This document shows positions 15,623 through 23,616 of a DNA stretch of 35,087 bases, in pieces; position 1 is the stretch's first letter; each line of letters starts with the position of its first letter. A model generated the notes under the pieces. The model was given only the letters and a program-made list of their open reading frames with translations. It had not been told where the DNA came from and ran no database searches. The DNA comes from an uncultured Arthrobacter sp. GTDB taxonomy: Bacteria > Actinomycetota > Actinomycetes > Actinomycetales > Micrococcaceae. The stretch covers positions 1-35,087 of the forward strand of contig NZ_CADCTE010000139.1 in NCBI RefSeq assembly GCF_902805515.1. Direction: 5' to 3'. The position numbers and the translations under genes were made by a program.

Positions 15623-16906
15623 ATGAGTGTCCTGCGCGAGCTGCGCATGCAGCAGCCATCCGCCGCGGCGCGCTGGAGCTGGGACGCCTCGCTCGCCGCG
15701 CGGCTGGTCCTCGCGGTCACCGTCATCTCCACGCTGCTGATCGGCGCCAACCTCGCCACCCCGCTCTATCCGCTGATCTCCGCAAACCTGGGCCTCACAT
15801 CGTTCGACATCACGATGGCGTTCTCCGCCTACGTCCTCACGCTCGTGGCGGGGCTGCTGCTGGTCGGCCACTGGTCCGACCACATCGGCCGCCGGGCGGC
15901 CCTCGTCCTCGCGGTCCTGGTCGGGCTGCTCGGAGCTGTGGTCTTCGCCGGTGCGTCCTCACTCGGCGGACTGGTCCTGGGGCGGTCCCTGCAGGGAGCC
16001 GCGGTGGCCCTCGCCACCGGCGCCAGCTCGGCCGCGCTGCGCGACCTGCTGCCGCACCGCCCCGACTGGGCCTCGCGCTTCACGCTGCTGGCCTCCGCCG
16101 GGGGAGTGGCTGCCGGTCCGGTGATCGGCGGAGTGCTGTCGCTGCTGCCGGATCCCACCCGGACGCCGTTCCTCGTCTACACGGCGGTGCTCACGGCGCT
16201 GCTGCTGCCGCTCCTGCTCCTCCGCGCCCGCCCGGCGATCCAGCCGGCCGCCGCCGCACGTCCCCTCACCGCCTTGCGTCCGCGCCGCCCCACCGTTTCG
16301 CGTGCCGCCCGCAACTCCTTTTGGATGGCCGCCGCCGTCGGGTTCTTCAGCTTCAGCATCTTCGGGTTCACCCTGAGCCTTGCGCCCACGTGGATCGCCT
16401 CGCTGGCCGGGACCGACGCCCGCCCCGTCATCGGCGTCCTGGCCGCCCTGGTCCTCGGCGCGTCCGCGGTGAGCCAGCTGCTCTTCCTCCGCGGCCGCTT
16501 CGTGGTGCCCGCCGGACTCACCGCCATGGCCGCAGGCGTGGGCCTTCTCCCGGTGGCCGGTGCGCAGGGAAACCTGCCCCTGCTGATCGGCTGCTGCGTC
16601 GCCGCCGGCCTGGGCCAGGGCATGGCCTTCCGGGTCGTCTTCAACCGGGTCTCGCTGCAGGTGGAGGCGGCACTGCACGCCCAGATCATCAGCACCCTCT
16701 ATGTCATCACCTACCTCGGCAGCGCCGTGCCCGTCCTGGGCCTCGGTGCCGCCGCCGCCTTCTGGGGCATCGACCCCGCCGTCGCGGGTTATGCGGCGGT
16801 GGTCGGCGGCGCCTGCACCATCCTGGCCGCGGTGGCCCTCGTGGGCGCCCTGCGACGGCCCGCCGGGCCCGGCCCGGTGCGGCCCGCCGCTGACCCAATG
16901 GGCTGA
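15623..16906 (+). CDS. MFS family transporter
   Basis: A 427-residue major facilitator with about 12 hydrophobic segments. GHWSDHIGRRAALVLAVLVG (about residues 85-104) is the motif A loop between helices 2 and 3 (GxxxDxxGRR). LVLGRSLQGAAVALATGASSAA matches motif B, and SAGGVAAGPVIGGVLS fits the antiporter motif C (GxxxGPxxGG), which suggests proton-coupled export. The substrate is not readable from sequence. Its divergent Lrp-type neighbour hints at an amino acid or a derivative. The ATG at 15623 is preferred over an in-frame GTG at 15587 because GGGAAG lies upstream of it, though only 3 nt away. The C-terminal tail is Pro-rich. Confidence 0.85.
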   Translation: MSVLRELRMQQPSAAARWSWDASLAARLVLAVTVISTLLIGANLATPLYPLISANLGLTSFDITMAFSAYVLTLVAGLLLVGHWSDHIGRRAALVLAVLVGLLGAVVFAGASSLGGLVLGRSLQGAAVALATGASSAALRDLLPHRPDWASRFTLLASAGGVAAGPVIGGVLSLLPDPTRTPFLVYTAVLTALLLPLLLLRARPAIQPAAAARPLTALRPRRPTVSRAARNSFWMAAAVGFFSFSIFGFTLSLAPTWIASLAGTDARPVIGVLAALVLGASAVSQLLFLRGRFVVPAGLTAMAAGVGLLPVAGAQGNLPLLIGCCVAAGLGQGMAFRVVFNRVSLQVEAALHAQIISTLYVITYLGSAVPVLGLGAAAAFWGIDPAVAGYAAVVGGACTILAAVALVGALRRPAGPGPVRPAADPMG

Positions 16907-16928
16907 CCCGGCCGGATGACACCGCAGG

Positions 16929-16945
16929 GCGGGCACCCTGCCCGC
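16929..16945 (+). terminator. Hairpin downstream of MFS gene
   Basis: GCGGGCA-CCC-TGCCCGC, a perfect 7-bp stem with a 3-nt loop, begins 22 bp after the MFS stop. There is no T-tract. Confidence 0.45.
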
Positions 16946-16963
16946 GGGCGGTCAGCCGAATGC

Positions 16964-16980
16964 CGCCGCCCGTGGCGGCG
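16964..16980 (+). terminator. Second hairpin downstream of MFS gene
   Basis: CGCCGCC-CGT-GGCGGCG, a perfect 7-bp stem with a 3-nt loop, follows the first hairpin and lies upstream of the next promoter. Confidence 0.4.
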
Positions 16981-17013
16981 CCGTGCCGGGGCCGCCCCGG
17001 CCGGTTTGTTTTG

Positions 17014-17019
17014 TAGGCT
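17014..17019 (+). promoter_or_regulatory. -10-like element, leaderless start of kinase gene
   Basis: TAGGCT lies 7 nt before the ATG at 17027, supporting that ATG over the longer open frame that begins at 16916. Confidence 0.5.
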
Positions 17020-17026
17020 GGTCGGT

Positions 17027-17968
17027 ATGCAGCCCCACGAGCCGGACGCCGGCGCCCCCGAGGAATTTATTGGACTCGATATCGGCGGCTCGAAGACCCA
17101 CGGAATCCTCTGGCGGGGTTCGGTGGTGGCAGCCGAGGCGAAGGCCGGCAGCGCGAACGTGCAGAACGTCAGCGCCGCCGAGGCCTCCGACAACCTCGCG
17201 CAGCTCTTCGCCGAGCTCGGCGGGCGGCGCGTCGGCACGGTCATCGCCGGTTCCGGAGGCATCGACACGGAGGACGACGCCGCCCGGCTGCGCGGACTCA
17301 TCAGGCCCTTCGCGCCTGGCGCGGATATCGACGTCGTCCATGACACCCGCCTGATCCTCGCCGCGGGCGGGGCGGCCACCGGCATCGCCGTGATCGCGGG
17401 CACCGGATCGGCGGCGTGGGGGATCACGGCCGACGGGCGCGAGGCGCGCTCGGGAGGCTGGGGCTACCTCCTCGGCGATGAGGGAAGCGGCTACTGGCTG
17501 ACCCGCGAGGCGATCCGCCGCACGCTGCACCGCTTCAACCTCGCCCAGAAGGCGGGCGAGCTCGGCCGGCGCATCCTCGAGGCGAACGCCGCGACCTCCC
17601 CGAGCGAACTCATCGGCCTGTTCCACTCCGACCTGGGCCGCCGGCACTGGGCCTCCCAGTCGCCGGTGGTCTTCGCCGCCGCGGCCGCCGGTGACGACGA
17701 GGCCCGTTCCCTCATCGAGACGGCCGGCGCCGACCTGGCCGGGCTGGTCGCGGACATCGTGTCGGTCATCGGCGTGCCCGGCCCCGTGGTCATCGGAGGC
17801 GGCCTCGCCGTCCACCAGCCGGCACTCCAGGAGGCCATCCGGCGCCCGCTTGCGGCGGCCGGCGTCACCGACGTGCGGTTCCTGACCCAGGACCCGGTGC
17901 TCGGCGCCGACTTCCTCCGCCGGACCCGCAGCGGCAGGTCCGCGGCGGGCGAAGCGGCCCCGCTCTAG
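17027..17968 (+). CDS. N-acetylglucosamine kinase-like protein (BadF/BadG/BcrA/BcrD ATPase family)
   Basis: A 313-residue ASKHA-fold kinase. The phosphate-1 motif GLDIGGSKTHG (about residues 15-25), the phosphate-2 motif AVIAGTGSAAWGI (about 123-135), the GGWGYLLGDEGSGYWL segment (about 144-159) and the adenosine motif VVIGGGLAVHQPAL (about 255-268) identify the NagK-like BadF-type ATPase family. Members phosphorylate GlcNAc or other amino sugars from cell-wall recycling. The exact sugar cannot be told. No ROK-type zinc cysteine cluster is visible. The start is set by the -10-like hexamer upstream. The stop codon is shared with the promoter of the next gene. Confidence 0.85.
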   Translation: MQPHEPDAGAPEEFIGLDIGGSKTHGILWRGSVVAAEAKAGSANVQNVSAAEASDNLAQLFAELGGRRVGTVIAGSGGIDTEDDAARLRGLIRPFAPGADIDVVHDTRLILAAGGAATGIAVIAGTGSAAWGITADGREARSGGWGYLLGDEGSGYWLTREAIRRTLHRFNLAQKAGELGRRILEANAATSPSELIGLFHSDLGRRHWASQSPVVFAAAAAGDDEARSLIETAGADLAGLVADIVSVIGVPGPVVIGGGLAVHQPALQEAIRRPLAAAGVTDVRFLTQDPVLGADFLRRTRSGRSAAGEAAPL

Positions 17969-17971
17969 ACT
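17966..17971 (+). promoter_or_regulatory. -10-like element overlapping the kinase stop codon
   Basis: TAGACT begins with the kinase gene's TAG stop codon (17966-17968) and sits 6 nt before the Nudix ATG at 17978. Confidence 0.5.
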
Positions 17972-17977
17972 TCTCCG

Positions 17978-18445
17978 ATGAGCGAAGTCGAAACCGGACC
18001 GCCGGCCTGGGATGTCCGGGTCGGAGCCTACGGCGTGATCGTTGACGGCAGCCGGATCCTGCTGGCCCACTGGAACGAAAAGGGCGCCTCGGGCTGGACC
18101 CTGCCCGGGGGCGGCCTGGAGTTCGGCGAGGACGCTCCGGCGGCCGCCGTCCGGGAGATCCGGGAGGAGACCGGGTACGACGCCGAACTGGGGAATCTGC
18201 TCGGGGTGGACAGCTTTTTCGTTCCGCCCGACCGCCGCCTCAGCGGCACGCCGCGCCCGCTTCACGCCCTGCGCATCATCTACGCGGCCCGCGTGGTCTC
18301 CGGAGCGCTCACCCACGAGGCCGGAGGGTCGACGGACGAGGCGGCGTGGGTGGAACTGGGCGAGGTGGCCGGCCTGCGCCGGGTGGAGCTGGTCGACGTC
18401 GGGCTCCGGCTCTATTCCCAGCAGACCGGCCGCGGATTAGCATAG
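17978..18445 (+). CDS. Nudix hydrolase
   Basis: A 155-residue Nudix protein that hydrolyses nucleoside diphosphates linked to another group. The Nudix box is intact: G-LEFGE-DAPAAAVREIREETGYD (about residues 45-68), fitting Gx5Ex7REUxEExGU, with the metal-binding glutamates present. The N-terminal strand RVGAYGVIVDGSRILLAHWNEKG and the WTLPGGGLEFGE approach to the box are typical. The substrate cannot be assigned; MutT-like, ADP-ribose or other roles are all possible. The ATG follows a -10-like hexamer by 6 nt and lies 9 bp after the kinase stop codon. Confidence 0.92.
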   Translation: MSEVETGPPAWDVRVGAYGVIVDGSRILLAHWNEKGASGWTLPGGGLEFGEDAPAAAVREIREETGYDAELGNLLGVDSFFVPPDRRLSGTPRPLHALRIIYAARVVSGALTHEAGGSTDEAAWVELGEVAGLRRVELVDVGLRLYSQQTGRGLA

Positions 18446-18500
18446 GCACCGGCGGCGCAGGGCCTGAACCGGCCGGCCGCCTGAGGGGAGGCCCGGACCG

Positions 18501-19592
18501 TTGGCCACGCTTGAGGACTACGGGTACACCGACGGCGTGCGCCGCCGTTTCGAGTCCCACTTCCACGCGCCCTTTCCCGCTCCGCGTCCGGCTGCGGACC
18601 CTGCACGCGCGCCCGAGCCCGAGCCCGCACCCGCGCCCGTGCCGGAGACGGAGCTGCAGGGGCTGCGGCCCGCCCGCGTGGTGCGTGTCGACCGGCGGCA
18701 GCTGCTCCTGGCGGAGGCCGGCGGACTCCTCAGCGTTCCGGCCGCCGGGTCCGCGGCCGTCGGTGACTGGGTGGCGCTGAGCGGGAGCCCCGGCCGGGTG
18801 GAAGGGGTGCTTCCCCGCACCGGGGTCCTGCAGCGCAAGAAGGCCCACGATCCCCTCTCACAGGCCCAGATCGTCGCGGCCAACGTGGAGGTGGCGCTGA
18901 TCGCGGTGCCCATCGACCGGCCCCTCTCAACGAACCGCCTGGAGCGCTCCCTCGTGGCCGCGAGGGATTCGGGGGCGCGGCCCTTGGTGGTCCTGACCAA
19001 GGCGGACCTCACCGGCGTGCACGACGCCGTGGTGGGCGCCACAGTGCAGGAGGCGGGGACCGCCGAGGTGATCACCACCTCCGCCCTGACCGGGGACGGC
19101 TGCGAAACCCTCGCCGACAGCCTCCGGCCCGGGGAGACCTGCGTGCTGGTCGGCCCGTCGGGGGCCGGGAAATCCTCACTGGTCAACGCCCTGGTGGGCG
19201 GGCAGGTGCAGGACACGGGCCGGGTGCGGGCCGGCGACGGAAAGGGCAGGCACACCACCACGGCACGCACCCTGATCCCCCTGGGGGACGGTGTGGTGCT
19301 GATCGACACGCCCGGGCTCCGCGGTTTCGCCCTCTGGGACGCCGACGAGGGGCTCGACGCCGAATTCGGCGACATCACCGACCTCGCCTCCGGCTGCCGG
19401 TTTCGGGACTGCGCCCACGACGGCGAACCAGGGTGCGCCGTCGCCGCGGCCCTCGCGGACGGATCGCTCGAACCACGCCGGTTCGCCAGCTACCAGCGGA
19501 TGGCCACCGAACTCGCGGCCCTGCACCGGCGCCAGGACGCGGCACGCCGCAGTCCTGCCGGGCACAGCCGGAACTCGGGGCGCCCCCGGTGA
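18501..19592 (+). CDS. rsgA: Ribosome small-subunit-dependent GTPase A
   Basis: A 363-residue RsgA (YjeQ), a circularly permuted GTPase that checks late 30S subunit maturation. After an OB-fold domain the permuted motifs appear in the expected order: G4 TKAD (166-169), G1 GPSGAGKSS (218-226), and G3 DTPG (269-272). The C-terminal zinc knuckle has Cys299, Cys304, His306 and Cys312. The N-terminal 50 residues include a Pro/Ala/Glu-rich linker between DGVRRRFESHFHAPF and the OB fold. The start is TTG, with a strong GAGGGGAGG ribosome-binding site 9 nt upstream. A short, Ser/Arg/Gly-containing tail ends the protein. Confidence 0.95.
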   Translation: MATLEDYGYTDGVRRRFESHFHAPFPAPRPAADPARAPEPEPAPAPVPETELQGLRPARVVRVDRRQLLLAEAGGLLSVPAAGSAAVGDWVALSGSPGRVEGVLPRTGVLQRKKAHDPLSQAQIVAANVEVALIAVPIDRPLSTNRLERSLVAARDSGARPLVVLTKADLTGVHDAVVGATVQEAGTAEVITTSALTGDGCETLADSLRPGETCVLVGPSGAGKSSLVNALVGGQVQDTGRVRAGDGKGRHTTTARTLIPLGDGVVLIDTPGLRGFALWDADEGLDAEFGDITDLASGCRFRDCAHDGEPGCAVAAALADGSLEPRRFASYQRMATELAALHRRQDAARRSPAGHSRNSGRPR

Positions 19593-19664
19593 GCGACCAG
19601 CGCGCCCGCCCCGCCGCCTGCGCTCCGCCGGTGGCCACGCGCCAGCTACCCCGTGTCATATAGA

Positions 19665-19680
19665 TGTGATCGCCTTCACA
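19665..19680. promoter_or_regulatory. Perfect CRP/GlxR-type operator
   Basis: TGTGA-TCGCCT-TCACA matches the symmetric TGTGA-N6-TCACA consensus of the CRP family (CRP, GlxR, Cmr) exactly. Its centre is about 69 bp upstream of the inferred start of the osmoprotectant operon (near 19742), close to the positions used by activating CRP proteins. Binding is inferred. Confidence 0.7.
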
Positions 19681-19707
19681 TTCGGCAGGATTGGGCAATA
19701 CGGAACC

Positions 19708-19735
19708 TTGATTGCCGCGAACCCCTCGCTAGACT
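19708..19735 (+). promoter_or_regulatory. Promoter of osmoprotectant transport operon
   Basis: TTGATT (19708-19713) and TAGACT (19730-19735) are separated by 16 bp, a good sigma-A-type promoter. Transcription would start near 19742, leaving a leader of about 80 nt before the ATPase gene. Confidence 0.55.
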
Positions 19736-19821
19736 TCTAATTTGAACCGATTGACAAGACCCAGTCCGGTGGTGACGGGCCGGTCAGCCGGCAGGCTCCT
19801 GCCACGAAAGGCAAGGCTCCA

Positions 19822-20991
19822 ATGACATCCGAGACTTCATCGCGCAGCGTGGGGAGCGCGGCCGGCAGGCCGATGATCGAACTGCGCGGCGTGACCAAGA
19901 CGTATCCCGGCGGCCAGACAGCGGTGAACAACCTCAGCCTGGACATTGACCGCGGAGCCATCACCGTCCTCGTTGGGCCCTCAGGCTGCGGCAAGACCAC
20001 CACCATGCGCATGATCAACCGCATGGTGGAGCCGACCTCGGGGGCCGTCCTGGTCGACGGGGAGGACATTGCGGACCGCAAGGCCTCCGACCTTCGGCGC
20101 TCGATGGGGTACGTCATGCAGTCCTCCGGCCTGCTGCCGCACCGCACCGTCCTGGACAATATCGCCACCGTGCCCCGGCTCAACGGCGTGGCGCGGAAGG
20201 ACGCGCGGGCCCGCGCGACGGAACTGCTTGAAGTCGTCGGGCTCGCCCCGGACCTCGGCAGGCGCTATCCGGCGCAGCTGTCCGGCGGCCAGCAGCAGCG
20301 CGTCGGGGTGGCCCGGGCGCTGGCCGCCGACCCGCCGATCCTGCTGATGGACGAACCGTTCAGCGCCGTTGACCCCGTGGTGCGCCAGGAGCTCCAGGAG
20401 GAACTCCTGCGCCTGCAGCGCGATCTGGCCAAGACCATCGTGTTCGTCACCCACGACATCGACGAGGCGACGATCCTCGGTGACAAGGTCGCCGTCCTGA
20501 ACATCGGCGGGGTGCTCGCCCAGTACGCCACCCCCGAGGAGATCCTGCGCGCACCGGTCAGCGACTTCGTGGCGGGCTTCGTCGGGCGGGACCGCGGGTT
20601 CCGCCACCTGTCCTTCCAGGAGGGCGAGGGCGTGCGCATCCACCCCATTCAGACCATCGAGGTCGACCGGCTCGGCGATCCGGGCGCGGCCGTCACCTCC
20701 CCGTGGACCCTTGCCGTCGACGCAGGCGGCCGCCCCCAGGGGTGGGTGCCGCAGAACCGGCGCTCGACCATCCGCAGTGGGGCGGATCTCGTTCCCGGCG
20801 GGTCCCTGTACCGGCGCGGGGACACCCTGCGGCGGGCCCTGGACGCGGCACTCTCGGCGCCCTCCGGCCTGGGCGTGGCCGTCGATGACGAAGGGCGCGT
20901 CGTCGGAGCGGTCCGGGCCGGCGAAATCCTCGAACTCATCGAGGACGCGCGGGTCGACCGCGGCCGCGCCAACTACAACACGGCGGTGTAG
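19822..20991 (+). CDS. Osmoprotectant (glycine betaine/choline) ABC transporter ATP-binding protein
   Basis: A 389-residue ABC ATPase of the OpuCA/ProV type. Walker A GPSGCGKTT begins at residue 52, the Q-loop is in YVMQSSGLLPHRT, the signature LSGGQQQR starts at 153, Walker B is LLMDEP (Asp177-Glu178), and the H-loop His211 lies in VTHDIDEA. A C-terminal regulatory part (about 270-389) ends in a CBS-like SGLGVAVDDEGRVVGAVRAGEILELIE, as in osmotically gated importers. It energises uptake of quaternary ammonium osmolytes with the two permeases and the lipoproteins that follow. A CRP-like site and a sigma-A-type promoter lie upstream. The next gene begins 2 bp after its stop. Confidence 0.95.
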   Translation: MTSETSSRSVGSAAGRPMIELRGVTKTYPGGQTAVNNLSLDIDRGAITVLVGPSGCGKTTTMRMINRMVEPTSGAVLVDGEDIADRKASDLRRSMGYVMQSSGLLPHRTVLDNIATVPRLNGVARKDARARATELLEVVGLAPDLGRRYPAQLSGGQQQRVGVARALAADPPILLMDEPFSAVDPVVRQELQEELLRLQRDLAKTIVFVTHDIDEATILGDKVAVLNIGGVLAQYATPEEILRAPVSDFVAGFVGRDRGFRHLSFQEGEGVRIHPIQTIEVDRLGDPGAAVTSPWTLAVDAGGRPQGWVPQNRRSTIRSGADLVPGGSLYRRGDTLRRALDAALSAPSGLGVAVDDEGRVVGAVRAGEILELIEDARVDRGRANYNTAV

Positions 20992-20993
20992 GG

Positions 20994-21686
20994 ATGGACT
21001 GGTTCCTCGCGAACATCGACTTCATCGCCGGCCTCACCGGCCAGCACCTGATCCAGTCCGTGGTGCCGCTGGTCCTCGCCGTGGTCTTCGCCGTGCCGCT
21101 GGCCCAGCTGGCACGGCTGAACCGCACCGTCGGCGGAGTAATCCTGACCCTGTCTTCGATCCTCTACACGATTCCGTCCCTCGCGATGTTCGTTTTCCTG
21201 CCCCTGATCCTCGGCACGAGCATCATCAGCCCGGTCAACGTCATCGTCGCGCTGACCATCTACGCCGTGGCCCTGCTGGTGCGGTCCACCCTCGATGCCC
21301 TGGAATCGATTGACGACGGCGTGCGCCAGGCCGCCGTCGCCATGGGCTTCACCCCGGTACGGCGCTTCCTTACGGTCGACTTTCCCCTGTCGATCCCGGT
21401 GCTCTTCGCCGGGCTGCGGGTCATCTCGGTGACGAATATTTCGCTGGTCAGCGTGGGAGCCCTGATCGGCGTCTCGAGCCTCGGGACGCTGTTCACCGAC
21501 GGGCTCTTCCGGTCCTTCCCCACGGAGATCGCCGTCGGCATCCTCATCACGCTGGTGCTGGCCCTGGTCATGGACCTGGTGCTGGTGGCGCTGGAGCGGC
21601 TCGTCACCCCGTGGCGCCGGCAGGCCCCGGCGAAGGGGCGCACCCCCGGAACTGTCGCGGTCGAAGCGTACCGGGTGGGTGCCTGA
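20994..21686 (+). CDS. Osmoprotectant ABC transporter permease (OpuCB-like)
   Basis: A 230-residue BPD-transp-1 type permease with about five to six hydrophobic segments. The EAA-like loop for contact with the ATPase is near residues 100-125 (LDALESIDDGVRQAAVAMGFTPVRR, read in two parts). The N-terminal region (HLIQSVVPLVLAVVFAVPLAQL) and IYTIPSLAMFVFL resemble OpuCB/OpuBB. It starts 2 bp after the ATPase gene, and its stop overlaps the start of the second permease (TGATG), so the genes are translationally coupled. The substrate is inferred from the operon. Confidence 0.92.
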   Translation: MDWFLANIDFIAGLTGQHLIQSVVPLVLAVVFAVPLAQLARLNRTVGGVILTLSSILYTIPSLAMFVFLPLILGTSIISPVNVIVALTIYAVALLVRSTLDALESIDDGVRQAAVAMGFTPVRRFLTVDFPLSIPVLFAGLRVISVTNISLVSVGALIGVSSLGTLFTDGLFRSFPTEIAVGILITLVLALVMDLVLVALERLVTPWRRQAPAKGRTPGTVAVEAYRVGA

Positions 21687-22435
21687 TGGATTACACAAGC
21701 GATAACCTGTTCGCCCAGATGGGCCAGTGGCTGGTTGCCCCCGAGAACTGGTCGGGGGAGCGGGGGATCCCCACGCGGATTCTTGAGCATCTGGGCTACA
21801 CCGGCCTCACCATGCTCATCGCCCTGGCCATCGCCGTCCCCGTCGGGCTGTATGTGGGCCACACCGGCAGGGGCCGGGTCGTCATCGTCTCGGGGATCGG
21901 GATCCTGCGGGCCCTGCCGACCCTCGGCATGGTCTTCCTGTTCGTGCTGCTGGCCGGGCTTGGCCTGCTGCCGCCGATCTGGGCGCTGGTGCTCCTCGCG
22001 GTGCCGCCCGTGCTCAGCGGCGTCTACGCCGGTATCTCCTCGGTGAACCGGGACACCGTCGACGCCGCCCGGGCCATGGGCATGAGCGAGGCGCAGATCC
22101 TCTTCCGGGTCGAGGTGCCCAACGGGCTGCCCGTCATCCTGGGCGGGGTGCGTGCGGCGGTGCTGCAGGTCGTGGCGACCGTTGCCGTCGTCGCCTATAT
22201 CAATCTCGGCGGTTTGGGCGTGTTCCTCGTCGAGGGCACCCAGCTGCGCGACTACGGGCGCCTCTTCGGGGGTGCGGTGGTCATTGGCGTTGTCGCGATC
22301 GCCGTTGACCTCCTCATGGCGCTGGTCCAAAAATTTGCCGTTTCACCGGGACTGCGGACAAGCCGCGCACCGGTGCGGACACAGGATCCTGGCCGGCAGA
22401 AGGCCGTCGCCAGTGCACAAGGAGGAACAACATGA
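21686..22435 (+). CDS. Osmoprotectant ABC transporter permease (OpuCD-like)
   Basis: A 249-residue permease, the partner of the preceding one. It has about six hydrophobic segments; ARAMGMSEAQILFRVEVPNG (about residues 129-148) is the EAA loop. HLGYTGLTMLIALAIAVPVGLYVGHTGRG and SGIGILRALPTLGMVFLFVL are typical of OpuCD/YehY permeases. The ATG at 21686 is chosen because it overlaps the previous stop codon; the open frame runs 75 bp further upstream inside the first permease. Its stop overlaps the ATG of the first binding-protein gene (ATGA), indicating coupling. Confidence 0.93.
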   Translation: MDYTSDNLFAQMGQWLVAPENWSGERGIPTRILEHLGYTGLTMLIALAIAVPVGLYVGHTGRGRVVIVSGIGILRALPTLGMVFLFVLLAGLGLLPPIWALVLLAVPPVLSGVYAGISSVNRDTVDAARAMGMSEAQILFRVEVPNGLPVILGGVRAAVLQVVATVAVVAYINLGGLGVFLVEGTQLRDYGRLFGGAVVIGVVAIAVDLLMALVQKFAVSPGLRTSRAPVRTQDPGRQKAVASAQGGTT

Positions 22436-23391
22436 CGAACCTGTCAGTACACCGCGCCGGACGGCGCGCTTTGACGGGGCTGGCCCTCACGGGCCTGCTG
22501 GCGTTGACTGCCTGCGGTGCGAACAGCGATCCGGCGGCCGAGCCGGAGGAAACCTCGGGCGGCGGCGGTTCCGTTGTCATCGGGTCGGCTGATTTCCCCG
22601 AAAGCCAGATCATCGCCGAAATCTACGCCGGCGCTCTGCAGGCCGAGGGAATCGACGCGAGCACGAAGCTGAACATCGGATCCCGGGAAATCTACTACAG
22701 CGCCGTTGAGGAGGGCTCGGTCGACATTGTGCCCGATTACAGCGGCAACCTCCTGCTGTTCGTGGATCCCAAGGCGACGGCCGAATCCCCCGAGGACATT
22801 GCGGAGGCCCTGCCGGAGGCGCTCAAGGCCAAGTCGGCGGACGTCAACCTCGGCGTCCTCGAACCGTCCGAGGCCGAGAACAAGGACGCGATGGTGGTGA
22901 CTCCGGCCACCGCCGAGGAATACGGGCTGAAGTCCATTGCGGACATGGCGGAGGTCTGCGGTGAGCTCACCATCGGTGCCCCGAGCACCTTCCAGGAGCG
23001 CTCCTACGGCCTGCCCGGCCTCAAGGAAAAGTACGGCTGCGAGCCGGGAGGCTTCGAGTCGATCAACGACGGCGGCGGTGCCGTCACCCTGGAGGCGCTC
23101 CTCAATGACGACGTCCAGGTGGTCGACATCTACACCACGACCCCGTCGATCGAGGACAACGACCTCGTGGTCCTCGAGGACCCCGAGAACCTGTTCATCG
23201 CCCAGCAGGTTCTCCCGCTGGTCAACCTCGACACCGTGAACGAGGACGCCCAGGAGGTACTCAACGAGATCTCGTCCCAGCTGACCACCGAGGACCTCAT
23301 CGACCTCAACCGCCAGGTCAGCGGCGACGAGAAGCGCAATCCGGCAGACGCGGCAGCGGACTGGCTGGAGGAAAAGGGCCTCGCCGGCTAG
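22432..23391 (+). CDS. Osmoprotectant-binding lipoprotein, copy 1
   Basis: A 319-residue OpuAC-type substrate-binding lipoprotein. The signal peptide (about residues 1-27) ends in the lipobox LTAC, with Cys28 as the lipidated residue. An acidic Gly-rich linker follows, then the binding domain: SADFPESQIIAEIYAGAL, NIGSREIYYSAVEEGSVDIV, VPDYSGNLLLF and a C-terminal LNRQVSGDEKRNPADAAADW. The conserved F.ES and PDYSGN segments match binding proteins for glycine betaine, choline or carnitine. Its ATG overlaps the permease stop codon. A close paralog of equal length follows after 225 bp. Confidence 0.94.
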   Translation: MTNLSVHRAGRRALTGLALTGLLALTACGANSDPAAEPEETSGGGGSVVIGSADFPESQIIAEIYAGALQAEGIDASTKLNIGSREIYYSAVEEGSVDIVPDYSGNLLLFVDPKATAESPEDIAEALPEALKAKSADVNLGVLEPSEAENKDAMVVTPATAEEYGLKSIADMAEVCGELTIGAPSTFQERSYGLPGLKEKYGCEPGGFESINDGGGAVTLEALLNDDVQVVDIYTTTPSIEDNDLVVLEDPENLFIAQQVLPLVNLDTVNEDAQEVLNEISSQLTTEDLIDLNRQVSGDEKRNPADAAADWLEEKGLAG

Positions 23392-23425
23392 GAGCCCGGG
23401 CAACCGGTTTCTCCGGCGTGCAGCA

Positions 23426-23460
23426 CCTTCGGCAGGGACCCAATGGGTCCCTGCCGAAGG
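23426..23460 (+). terminator. Strong inverted repeat after binding-protein copy 1
   Basis: A perfect 16-bp stem, CCTTCGGCAGGGACCC (23426-23441) with its complement (23445-23460), has only a 3-nt loop (AAT). It starts 35 bp after the stop of copy 1. It lacks a long T-tract, so it may be a terminator, a partial terminator or an mRNA 3'-end stabiliser. Confidence 0.75.
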
Positions 23461-23518
23461 GGCGGTGGTCCCCGGCGGGTTCGACATCGCCGCGGGCCTC
23501 CTCATGAGCGCGGTCCAC

Positions 23519-23552
23519 GATCCGCCCCGCCGGTGAAACGGCGGGGCGGATC
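23519..23552 (+). terminator. Second inverted repeat between binding-protein copies
   Basis: A perfect 14-bp stem, GATCCGCCCCGCCG (23519-23532) with its complement (23539-23552), encloses the loop GTGAAA. It lies 65 bp upstream of copy 2. With the first hairpin it could lower readthrough into copy 2. No clear separate promoter was seen between it and the gene. Confidence 0.65.
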
Positions 23553-23616
23553 CCGGGCCGGTGGCACTACAGGAACCTGGCCGGCGGTCCGCCGCCAGCG
23601 GACCGAGAGGAACACC

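Noticed and set aside
18028..18249. Small frames inside the Nudix and kinase genes
   Set aside because: Shadow frames of confidently identified genes.
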